Shown: one piece after another, positions 34,916-45,648 of the stretch | How positions within the stretch are numbered: position 1 is the first letter of the stretch | Layout of the letters: each line of letters starts with the position of its first letter | NCBI GenBank assembly: GCA_963669155.1 | Contig: OZ022576.1 | Span: forward strand, 36,426,297-36,490,296 | Origin: Arbacia lixula | Taxonomy: Eukaryota > Echinodermata > Echinoidea > Arbacioida > Arbaciidae | Direction: 5' to 3' | DNA: 64,000 bases | Translations under genes and position numbers: made by a program | The notes under the pieces: model-generated | The model's database searches: none | The model's input: the letters and a program-made list of their open reading frames with translations, nothing else | Told to the model about the DNA's origin: nothing

Positions 34916-36125
34916 GAAACTCCCAAAGACAAATTGACATACAAATAATTATTACTCATCAATCAAATCAAAACCAAAATAAAGAAACTCCTTTCACTGC
35001 TAAAGCAATCAAATTACAAAACAAATCTATGAATGAAAACAATTATTGTTTATCTTTCTCAAATGAATGGATAATATTCATTTTCTGGTCTCAAGATTTA
35101 TTTATACTTTTTACTGTTTTCCACAATATGCTGTGTTACTGCTTGGATACATCTTTTGTACAAATCAACCTGAGACTATATTCACTTAGATTTCAGGGTG
35201 AGGAATGAGGCGCATGAATACAAAATCAATTCGGCATGAAAACTGCCATCATAGAACAATTAAATATTTGTAAACAAATGATTTATAAAATCCTTGTAGG
35301 TTTTCTGTTTCCAACACACATTTTGTCCAAATGCTTTTGCATTTATATATATTCTGACTTCAAAGTAACCTAAGCTCTCAAGGAAGTATTTGCCAGACTT
35401 TATGTTATCCTGTATGCTGCTTAATGTGGCATGTGCACGTTTATTCTCCAATGATTACTCAATAATTTGTAACTTCCTTTAAGAAAGCATAAACAATGGA
35501 GGGAATGTTGTTGCTGTAAAACCTTTTAAATCTACTCCAGATATGAAGATAGTGAATGAAGAGCATATAAAAAAAACCCTGGTTATTGGAGATATCCTGT
35601 CACATCCACTACTCATTTATCATGCTGCATATTGATCGCTGTGACATTTTCTTGCACCCGTCATATAACAGTATATACATCTATTTAGCATCAATGTGGT
35701 ATTAGGATATGTTCAAGGGCAGTCCTCAAAATGTTCTTTTGATATTTTATTATGGCCATTCGTATTAAATGCTGTTTAGTGAGGACTCTTTAGTGTTTTT
35801 TCTCCCTTGAAACCAGGCCCTGTAAATCTTATGAATATTGAGAATTCTCCTTCACGTTAATATATCACAGGCAGGTTTTCAAATGTTGTTAACTAATCAC
35901 CTTTAGTCACTGTTGATTTCAGTAGAGTTGATACAGTCTCTTATCATTTCTTTGTAAACTTTTTATGCACTATCGATGCATTTTTTTGCACAAGTTATAA
36001 CAGACAAGAAAACCCATAGAGCTACCCATTGCTCTGGCACATGAAGGGTTGATGGTCAGCATTAGTTCCTGGTTGCTTAGCAACATTGACCATGTCCTGT
36101 CCTTGTGTCTTCCCTCCCCTCCCAG

Positions 36126-36212
36126 GAGAGCCTGCTGGACGGTGAGGACATGGAAGCCTACCGCATGAAGAGCCAGCCCTCCATCATGACCCCCCTCTCA
36201 GAGTCCACGTGA
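36126..36212 (+). CDS. ELAPOR: ELAPOR terminal exon (phase 0, stop TGA)
   Basis: After 'ccctcccctcccag' the frame reads ESLLDGEDMEAYRMKSQPSI, then MTPLSEST and TGA: 28 residues in normal coding composition. Vertebrate tails end differently (DGFDSVPLK-type), so homology at the extreme C-terminus is weak. The base composition, acceptor and phase support it as the main last exon. Confidence 0.8.
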   Translation, partial: ESLLDGEDMEAYRMKSQPSIMTPLSEST

Positions 36213-36278
36213 TGAAGAAGCCCACTAGATAGACCAGTCCATGTAGGTAGTAAGTCGTCCCAGTCACCTGAACAGTCC

Positions 36279-36415
36279 AGGGTCCTGTTGCATAAAAGAT
36301 GCCATTAATGGTAGCTCTGCCATCAACGGTAGGTACCATGGTAACGCTGCTCGAAAGCCAATCAAATTCAAGGTTTCCACAAAGCATTGATGGTAAGTTT
36401 TATGCAACAGGGCCC
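36279..36415. mobile_element. Palindromic MITE, family E, copy 3, inside the ELAPOR 3' UTR
   Basis: It starts 'agggtcctgttgcataaaag' and ends 'ttttatgcaacagggccc', beginning 67 bases after the stop codon. If the transcript includes it, the UTR would form a long hairpin. Confidence 0.85.
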
Positions 36416-38603
36416 AGAAGTCGGATCGGAGCCCCCCATCATGAAAGGAAGCGTTGACTTCCTTAATTGAGGTTACGCTCATTTATTGTGTCACTTCTCC
36501 TCATGCTTGTCACACTATACAACACAATCTGGTGAAATGTTGCATTTTGAAAAGCATATATATTTTTTGTTTGTCTTTGCATCCTCATCATGGAACGTAC
36601 TTCCATTTACATGTAGGGTGTTTTATTGTAGTGTTTCTACATTGCATATGATCATCTCAACCCTTGTTGGAAAATAAACCTCATTGTAGTGGTACATGTT
36701 GACTTACGCTAAATGTGGTAGTACCTGCAGAGATTGCCTTGAGAATATGACTTTATGTGAATTATTTCAGCAATGTCAACACACTTTTAGAAGGCGAAGG
36801 TCAACACAATATCTGTGGACAAAGGTCAACAAACTCTACCTAATTTATATTCACACGCACAATGCGCTATCACTAGACAAAGGTCAACAAACTTGTCATG
36901 ATGTATATTCACACACAACTTACATTATGGTGGCATTAATGCTTTAAAATGTCAGTATCGGTTACTTTTTGAAGAGAATTAGTGAAGGATTTGAATTTTA
37001 TTGTGATATGCTATAACATGTTCTCAAAGACATGAATGTCCTCGGATGAGACCAAGTGTATTGCTTACTTCCAGGACACTGCGTCACTTGCCATTTGGTT
37101 ATCAGTAGTTTGTGTCAAAGGTCATCATTCTTTATTGCACACGTTCTATTGTTTGATCTTACCTTTAAACCCATTCATAGTATAGAACGCTCGTATATCT
37201 CATCATTGTTGTTGCGTCATCCCCCGAACGCAAAATGTCATATATTTCATGTACTTGCAATTTAATGTCCCATTCATGAAGTAACCTAATACTAGTACAT
37301 ATTATTTGCCAAATTGGGTATTTTATAGTTTAAGAGTGGAAAGGAAATGTGCAGCTTAGTAAGATGATGGGAGCCTTCATTGCGCGGGTGCATTTGCGCT
37401 CCATTTTGGGGATCATGAGAAGGATTTGTCTCAAAAATAAACTTTTTGTGAGGACCTATAACCATGAGAGAATGGTTCTGCTGTGTGGATTGGTCCCATC
37501 ATATGACCTCTACTGCAAGCTACAGGCGAACTACTACTCTCTGACCAAAACCGATTTGTCAGAAATTTAAAGATGTAATTGGACATGCTTCATTTATACT
37601 TACGATTAACAAAGAACAAATAATATCTTGATTTTTTTAACTGTAATGGGTAGATGACTGGAAACCTTAAATTTGACTTCATTGTTTATAGAATTTGTAT
37701 CAGAGGTTTGTAGCACTTTGTTGATTTACGCAATATGGATAACTCTCATTTTTATACTGTTACTTCTGTAGACAATGAAACCTTTGACAGAAAATTGAAA
37801 AGTTTATCATTATTTCTTTTGTCTTTTTTGTTTTTATTTGTGTGAATGTTTCAATACGTGAAAATTGTTTTTTTTCTGTTTTTCCTTAAATCTTTTTTGT
37901 GTGTTCTCTGTTTGATGTTTTATAAACCCTTCTTTTATTAAAATGGTATGCAACATTCCAGAGTGTGCCTTTAGCAAAGGTAGAATTAATGTTGTGTTGC
38001 TAGGCAGCGGACTGATAATCCTATAATTTCATGTTTTAGATGACTTTCCTTGCACCAATTATTTTTGGTTCTGCAGATAACTTTTTTTAATTAAGTTTTC
38101 CATAACAGTACATATGGAAGTAAATCTTTCAATACTTCATGTAAATGTACATATGTCGTAAGGTATAATTATTGGAACAAGGAATATGATACTATCTATC
38201 AAAGTTGTGTCTGTCAGTAAACCGATTTGTTTTTCTTTAGTATGTAAGCTACTTTTCGAAGGGTTCTTTCTGGCTTTGGTAATATTTCTGTCATTTTATC
38301 TTATTTCAATGTAAATATGTTGTCAAAGCACATTCAAGAGTATGTTTTATTTGTATTTCTGTTCGTGCAAACCTGTTTTGTACTCTCCGTTTCATAATGG
38401 TCATTTTAATTGTTTTGGGGGATGAATTCCAGTTGTAAATGTCTGCATTCAAGCTCAAGTTCAAATATTGAAGTAGATATGTTTTTAAATATTAAAAGGA
38501 TTCATCCAGAAACTGAACATGTTCATTTCTCCTGGAGAGTCGGGATTGCCAGTTTCTGGAGCATCCCTTAAAAGCAAGCAGTATCCATCTGCGTCTGAAG
38601 TAG

Positions 38604-39145
38604 TTAAAGGGATAGTTCACCCTGAAGATAAGTTTGTTTTAATCAAAGCAGAAACATGAAAGTAACACATCAGTGAAGGTTTATCAAAAATCAGTCAAAG
38701 GATAAGATAGTTATGATCTTTTAAAGTTTTGATTTTGTAACATTTGTATACCAATTTGTTGAATCCAACTTAATTTCAGGGTGAATTATCCCTGTAGAGA
38801 TAATTTGTCACCAATTTGTCTACCAATTTGAGAAGATGCACATTTTCAAAAACATTTGTATACCAATTTGTTGAATCCAACTTAATTTCAGTGTGGATTA
38901 TCCCTGTAGAGATAATTTGTTACCAATTTGCACACCAATTTGAGAAAATGCACATTTTCGAAAACATTTGTAAATTAATTTGTTGAAACCAACTTAATTT
39001 CAATGTGAATTATCCCTGTAGAGATAATTTGTCACCAATTTGCACACCAGTTTGAGAAAATGCACATTTTTGAAAACATTTGTAAATTAATTTGTTGAAA
39101 CAAACTTAATTTCAGGGTGAATTATCCCTGTAGAGGTAATTTGTT
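38604..39145. mobile_element. TTAA MITE, family B, with right end in about four tandem copies
   Basis: The left end is TTAAAGGGATAGTTCACCCT. The right end 'caacttaatttcagggtgaa' followed by 'ttatccctgtagagataatt' recurs about four times with about 110-base spacing, each copy joined to 'caccaatttg' and 'gcacattttcgaaaac' filler. The other family B copies do not show this. Confidence 0.8.
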
Positions 39146-39950
39146 ACAGGCTGTGCAACAAGACAAAAGTAACATTGAATTATCATGTACTGTCTGCAAT
39201 CTGGAATGGTAAGCATGATGTAATGTCATTATTGGTATGAACATGCAAGCAGTTGATGGGATTTGTTAAAGCTAATCATTCCTACTAGTGATTGTCTTCC
39301 GTAAAAATGCATTGCTTTGATTTGCCTGATATGTTCAAGTCATGTCCTAAGTATTGCCAAAACTCGACATCCGAGAGCAGGATAAGAAAGCAATCAATGA
39401 AAGCAAGCCATGTGGCATTAACTAAATATAGACAAAGAGCGTTTACTTGTGAGACTAGCTCTATGTGTGTTTTGGGGCTACCAGGTACACATGAATGCGT
39501 ATGAAACCATTTTCTTTCACAGCATTTCTTCGTTTCATGATTTCATTCGAGATGGAATATCACCTAGTTGTATGTGTTATTGCATAATTTGATCTTCAGT
39601 ATGTATATGTCGGTACTTGGAGAGTACCTGCATATGTATTTAAACCATGAATGTGGGTATTTGTTATATGATACAGGGTTTTTCTAGAGACCTTTTTCTG
39701 AAAGACACAGAAATTCAAATCTAGATTTAATCAAAAAGCCATTGTGACGGTTTTTACATTCTGAGATAGGTCAACAATGATTAACATCCAAAAATGTCAC
39801 ATGGACATCTATTTAAATGTGTGTTTGCTTGAAATCTGAATTTGGTGTGAGTAATGCAAATACAAAAAGTACTATTATGGAGTCTTTTTTGTTGTTGTTG
39901 TTGTTGCTCCAAGCTGTATCATGCGTGATGTTCTTTCTCTGGAGAATAAA

Positions 39951-40330
39951 CTTTCGTGCTGATTGACCAAAAATCAACTGACATTTTCAAGGATTTGAAG
40001 AACATTGATGAATATCTCTGACATGCGTGCTGATTTTATTTCTGATCCTTTTCTTCTCATCTTTCATTATGTATGGAATAAGTGCAATCTAACAATGATA
40101 AGCAAGTCTTTATTCGTTTGATATATCTGTATGTGTATTAGGTGATAGCCTAGATTCACTTGTATTGGTACAATATAATTTGAAATGATAACATGTAGGT
40201 GTGTATTCATGCTAATTTATGATATTATATGGTGAAAAGGGGTGAAAGCGCATTGATAAAAAAATGTTATTATCCGTATCAAACATTTGAGCAGTATTTT
40301 ACAAAACCATATTCCCCTCGTTTTCAGTGC
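39951..40330. other. Intergenic, nothing recognised
   Basis: AT-rich sequence between the last ELAPOR polyadenylation hexamer and the palindromes. Confidence 0.4.
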
Positions 40331-40338
40331 CGAGGGGC

Positions 40339-40406
40339 AAAGATGGTAATATTGACAATATTACCATCTTTCAAAGATGGTCATATTGACAATATTACCA
40401 TCTTTC
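40339..40406. repeat. Two tandem 33-base palindromes
   Basis: 40339-40371 has arms AAAGATGGTAATATTG and its exact complement around a central A. 40374-40406 repeats this with one changed base. Together they can form adjacent cruciforms or hairpins. Confidence 0.93.
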
Positions 40407-40699
40407 CCAAAAGCTTACGGACTTGACGTGTAATAAAACAGGAAATATCGTCTTGTATTGTCCCTGGTCTAACATTCGGGAGTTTTTCAATCACTCAGGC
40501 GAGTATTACATTCTTGGCAGGCGATGTTCCGCGATAAGCGCGCAATTTCCCATAGGTTTACACGTAAAATGAGCAGGCGATCGCCTTTGAATTGGGTGTT
40601 GTGTGTGCAGTGCATGCAGCTAGAGCGCAGACTTAATAGCTGGCGCTGCGCGGGAAATTTGTCAACAAAAGTAAGCAAACTTACAGCGCCCAGTGCAAG

Positions 40700-41060
40700 A
40701 AGATTTGCGCCTTTCGATGATCAGGAATTTGATGACATTATTAAAAACAAAGATGCACAGAATAAGAAGAAAGCGACCAAGCAAGCAATGGCGAAATTCA
40801 AGGAATATATGATGGAAAAACCTCTGAATGTTGATGTTGAAACTGCAGATAAGAAGACTGTGGCCTCCGTGTTAGCCAAATTTTCGTGGAATTGCGCCGA
40901 GCTGATGGAACTCATTACAAGCCTACATGCATATCGTTACACAGCATTCATGCAGATATCAATAGACATTTAATAGACATATTATCAAAGACGTAGAATT
41001 TACTAATGCCAATGTGGCGTATAAAGCAGCAACAGTAGAACTGAAGAAAATTGGTAATTT
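40700..41060 (+). pseudogene. Crypton/DUF3504-like ORF fragment with two frameshifts
   Basis: The frame at 40700-40890 reads RRFAPFDDQEFDDIIKNKDA then QNKKKATKQAMAKFKEYMME and TVASVLAKF. This resembles the N-terminal helix-rich region shared by KCTD1-long, QRICH1, ZMYM and Crypton-type tyrosine-recombinase derivatives. At about 40880 the frame shifts (a +1 frame then gives VELRRADGTHYKP), and at about 40975 it shifts again (giving IIKDVEFTNANVAY then KAATVELKKIG). No recombinase catalytic domain is seen downstream. The open frame extends upstream to an ATG at 40524, but that part looks unrelated. It is a dead transposon-derived fragment or a decayed host gene copy. Confidence 0.65.
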
Positions 41061-41165
41061 TTGTCAAAAGTTCTTTTAACTGTTGCGTGTATACACGTAT
41101 TAAAATGGTGATGTAGAAATTGTGAATTATTCGCTCTAGATGTCTGATGTGGATAATAATAATAA

Positions 41166-41304
41166 TATTGACTGGCTCTTACTTTCGGGAGATACGACCT
41201 ATATTGCCCTCACTGAATCTATATTGCCCTTGTCTTCGACTCGGCCAATATGAATCCAGTTCTGGCAATATATGTCGTATCTCCTCAAGGCCAGTCAATA
41301 TTGT
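41166..41304. repeat. Inverted repeat with 'AATATTGACTGGC' arms
   Basis: 'aatattgactggct' and 'ggagatacgacctatattg' at the left are mirrored by 'caatatatgtcgtatctcc' and 'ggccagtcaatatt' at the right. It is 139 bases long with no coding capacity, probably a MITE. Confidence 0.78.
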
Positions 41305-42968
41305 ATTAGTATATACCCAACTAATAATTTATCGATTTTAGAGATTTTTATAATTTATATCTTACATTAATTTATTGCTCTTAATCAGTAGTATATTAAT
41401 ACTTCTTTGTACCTCATTTGATTTCATCAATGCCAGAAGACAGTGTAAAGACTGAAATTAAGCTGAATATTCAACAGCATAATACGTCATCTTGATCGAA
41501 TATTTACTGATAAAAATCGTCAGGGAAATGAGTTAAAAGCAAACACGTGCAGTCGAGAACCGTTATATTATGAACATACTCGCAGTACTTACGTGATGTG
41601 AACGCAAGTGGGTCGAATACATATGTGTTTGTGTTCAAAGTGTATTATTTTTATTGAAAGAGAGTTGTGCGAATACACACACATTGTACAAACTAAGATG
41701 TTATTTTCCATTTTCTGACACGATATTACTCCCAAGTTGTCCTTGTATATCATAATACTGGCATGTTCGTGTATTCGTAGAATACAAGATGCATCACCCG
41801 CACCAAAGTGTAAAGTTTTTGTGTAGATGGTCAGGTTTTTGAAGGTACTCAACTAAAAATATGTTACATTTTGTCTCTTATGTCAGTGTCATTGTTCAGG
41901 TAATCGTTTTGGGTATTTACGTTTGTCGTCTTTGCATTTCATTCTAAATAAAACACAAATGCAAGTTTGAACAATTTGAAACTCAACCTCTAACCTCTAC
42001 AAGATTTTGCTTGTTATAATTTCTCTTTTATTTACGGCATCGTGGCGCGTGTTAATTGTGAAGTGACGTGAAATGGGCGATAATGACGAGCAATAGAGAG
42101 ACCGAAAGATTGACAGAGAGCCATGGTAGAAGGGTGAACAGTCCAAGAAAAGAGAAAATAATTCGAGTGGAATAATGTAAGATTGCTTGAGGAGGTAGGG
42201 TGTCTGTGACATCGACAGACCAGAGAAAGAGGAATGAAACGCGAGGTACAGAATTATAATGCCATTCTTTGATTTCAAACGGAAGCAAGTTCGCAAAGCA
42301 GCATTTTTTTTTGTAAACGAGAATAATGCGTCTGTCGTTTGCATTGCCGTCAGTACAATACTACATCATAGCTCATTTAATACTTTAAAGAAATATGAAT
42401 ACATATTTCCCAAGTGTGGCATGCTGAGTGTTCTATTCAATGTTTTATTTACCACTCGGGGGGAAAGGATTATGATCACGATAAAACGTGACATAATACA
42501 AATATTAACATGAAGAACGAATGAGTTTTGGTACATAGCATGAAGTGGACTCAGGAGCAGGGTACGGTACAGGAGAAAACCCAATCTAAGCTTGTTGAAT
42601 TGTACACAACTCATGTGTGAGTGATTTCTCAGTTACTTCTTTTTACCAGAGATAGGACGGTATAGCTTATGACAAGTCGTTAAAACCATATTTTCATTCC
42701 GATACCAGTTCACCTGGAAATTATTCATGTATGATGTTTGGTGTGGTGGTATTGTATGTCAGTGCTCAGCAAGCCGCTTACGATCCTCTGAGGGCAGTTA
42801 AACCCATCAAATGTGCGCGTCACGATGGTCTATTATTGAACGAGGAGGAGGAGGAGGAGGAGGGTGATGAACAAATGGTAATAGATAAGTAAAAAACAAA
42901 CAGGAGGGATGCTATGAGACCACGAGGAATCGGTGGTGATGGTGTTCCTCGCACTGAAGATGCGACGT

Positions 42969-43006
<38 letters not shown>

Positions 43007-43900
43007 ATGGTGAGAGGTTGACGGAACAAGAGCATGAAGAGGGGTGATAATGAGAGAATCGGAGGGAGACGGTGACTAAATAGAAGTGGCAAAATAGAGG
43101 AAGCAGAAACATTATGAAAGGGAGAAGAGTTCAAATTAGTTTTAAGGTTCACATGTCGACGGGGAAAACATCAATGGAAAGAGATGGGGTGATGGTGTCA
43201 ATGTTCCATCTTCTACGTGTTTGTCACGGTTATGCAGTTAATTAAGTTTGTAAATAAATGGCCCTTCTCTGATTCCCTATTTTTTTCATTAGTACATGTC
43301 TATTTTCTATCATTCGCGTGTGCTTTCCATTCTTAGGACGGGCTGCACACTTTACGCTGGACGTTAAGAATAAACCAGGACACGTGCGACGACAAACAAC
43401 CTACCTGTTTAAAGAATCGAGCTACAATGTTACAGAAGAAAGCTCTGCTCGGTACTTTCCATTTTTCTCTCTCGCTCCGTCCTCATCACCAGCTTTTTTT
43501 CAGAGCACTTAGCGAAACAAAACTATATACCATTTGCGTTATGGATGCCTATTTCCTTCACGTCGTTCTAACAATACGTTTCTTATGGTAACCCCAAAGT
43601 TTGTCAGAGGCTTGCCCGAATAGCAACAACTAATGTGTTCCATCCAATGAAACTGAATCCAGATGAATGTCACTAGGCATTTAGGGGGAAAATTGTGAAT
43701 ACATTACGAAAACACTAATTAATATAGTTCCTTTGAGTCCTACAAATGGTGCCCCGTGATATGTCATCCTAAAAAGCCGTTTTGATTTTTTTTTTAAATT
43801 ATATTTATCTATGTTACATAGGCGACATAAATAGTCTGAGATCAAGATGCATTCTTTTTCGCATGTTAAGTCTCCTTTATTTTACGAGCTTTCGTCGGGT
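41305..43900. other. Intergenic, mostly unannotated
   Basis: 2.6 kb with only a GGA-rich run (42843-42863) and a short (GA)n (42970-43002). An AG-preceded open stretch at 43338-43451 was considered as an exon and not accepted. No gene is supported. Confidence 0.45.
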
Positions 43901-43939
43901 ATGTCTCTAACTACAACAGCAAATAAAATTTGATGTATA

Positions 43940-43945
43940 TACATG

Positions 43946-43998
<53 letters not shown>

Positions 43999-44013
43999 TG
44001 ATGTATATACATG

Positions 44014-44056
<43 letters not shown>
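43940..44056. repeat. (AT)n microsatellite, duplicated with its flank
   Basis: The block 'aaatttgatgtatatacatg' plus (AT)n occurs twice in a row. Confidence 0.95.
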
Positions 44057-44057
<1 letters not shown>

Positions 44058-44109
44058 AGTGCAATAGTTCTCAACTTTGACATGATAAGTGCGGTTGCTC
44101 CAGAAGTAT

Positions 44110-44449
44110 ATAAATGCGAAAAGAGAGTCTAGGAGCTGGGGCGTAGCTGGACCTTCCAAGTTTAATTGAAAGCTTTCGGCTGTTAGGCCTTCTTCAGTCA
44201 AGTTCTGAAGTATAAACATTAACAAATGCACTGTATAAGCAAACATATATGGCAATATCAATCAAATCAAATCAAATCAAATCAAGCATCAAAAACATAG
44301 CAAAAATTAGGTATGAAAAATGCTTTAGAATAAATGGTTTAAAGTGTTTTACCTTGCCTGGCGGCGGTTGTCTGTGCTGTGGGTATGCTTGTTATGATTT
44401 GTGTGTAGTGTGTTTCATGAGTGGTGTGCGGTGAAGTGTGGGTTGTTGA
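44110..44449 (-). repeat. Left inverted terminal repeat of the Penelope-like element
   Basis: It runs from 'aaatgcgaaaagagagtcta' to 'gtgtgggttgttga' and is complementary to 46903-47243. It contains (AAATC)n near 44258-44285 and, on the minus strand, a hammerhead-like core (44166-44201). Confidence 0.9.
44166..44201 (-). ncRNA. Hammerhead-ribozyme-like motif (degenerate)
   Basis: On the minus strand it reads TTGA-CTGAAGA-(stem II GGC/GCC)-GAAA-GC-TT-TCAA. The catalytic core CUGANGA and GAAA are both present, with a 4-bp stem I and a two-base stem III loop, as in the minimal type I hammerheads known from Penelope-like elements. Stem II is short and preceded by an unpaired A. Activity is uncertain. 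Confidence 0.45.
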
Positions 44450-44451
44450 CC

Positions 44452-45321
44452 TGTGACATGGATGTTACTTGTAGTGTCATGACCTGTGTCTGTGGGGAGC
44501 ATCAGTATACAAATACATTGTAGTGTGATATATTTTCCACACATACGTACATAAGAACAAGTATATATATATATATATATATAGATGATTTGTCACGATT
44601 ATCTTCATATGCACATGTGCATGAAGTATAGATATATATATATATATATATGTAAAATTTGACATGATTATGGTATTTTGCACGCAGACTTGAAATATAC
44701 ATGTATACAATTTGGCATGAATCTGTTCTTATCCATACACATACACATACACATACATCAGATATACACAATTTGACATGACTATGCACATCATATATAT
44801 GTAATAGTAATATATGTACTAATATAATATTTAAGAGTGACACGGATGTTACTTTTAGTGTCATGACCTGTGTTTGTGGAGGGCATTAGTATACAAATAG
44901 TGTGATATATTGTCCACACACACATACAAAAAAACATATACATATGTATGTATATATTTAGGTATAAATGATTTGTCACGATTATCTTCATATACACATG
45001 TACATGAAGTATAGATATATATATATATATAATTTGGCATGATTATGGTATTATGCACACATACTTGAAATATACATGTATACAATTTGGTATGAGTCTG
45101 TTCTTATCCATACACATTCACATGCATCAGATATACACAATTTGACCCGAATATGCACATCATATATATGTATCATTCGTCGTTATTATATTTAATAGTA
45201 ATAATAATATGGTATTTAAAAGTGACACGGATGTTACTTTTAGTGTCAAGACCTGTGTTTGTGGAGGGCATCAGTATATAAATAGTGTGATATATTTTCC
45301 ACACATACATACAAAAAAGCA

Positions 45322-45360
<39 letters not shown>

Positions 45361-45600
45361 AGATGATTTGTCACGATTATCTTCATATACACATGTACAT
45401 GACGTATAGATGTATATATATAATTTGGCATGATTATGATATTATGCACACTTGCAATATACATGTATACAATTTGGCATGAATCTGTTCTTATCCATAC
45501 ACATACACATACATCAGATATACATTTCACATGAATATGCACATGATATATGTGTCATTTGTCGTTATTATATTTTTACAGACACATTAAATATATGTAT
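44452..45600 (-). repeat. Three tandem units of about 385 bases
   Basis: Landmark 'ggatgttactt.tagtgtca' followed by 'gacctgtgt.tgtgg' occurs at about 44454, 44837 and 45224. Each unit continues with 'gtgtgatatatt.tccacaca', a TA-repeat and 'gatttgtcacgattatcttc'. They lie between the RT ORF stop and the left terminal repeat. Confidence 0.9.
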
Positions 45601-45648
45601 GTAGAACAAATGTTTTAGTGTGTCTGATGTGTTGGTGTGTGGATTTTA

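Larger units (their letters stand above)
36213..39950 (+). other. Probable ELAPOR 3' UTR (end uncertain)
   Basis: No further coding exon is seen. AATAAA hexamers occur at 36673-36678, 37436-37441 and 39945-39950, giving UTR lengths of about 0.5, 1.2 or 3.7 kb. The region includes a family E MITE (36279-36415) and a family B MITE with an amplified right end (38604-39145). Confidence 0.5.

Noticed and set aside
43338..43451. AG-preceded open stretch containing CDDKQPTCLKN, considered as an exon
   Set aside because: No partner exons up- or downstream, no family recognised, and the donor candidate 'CTCGgtactt' is weak.
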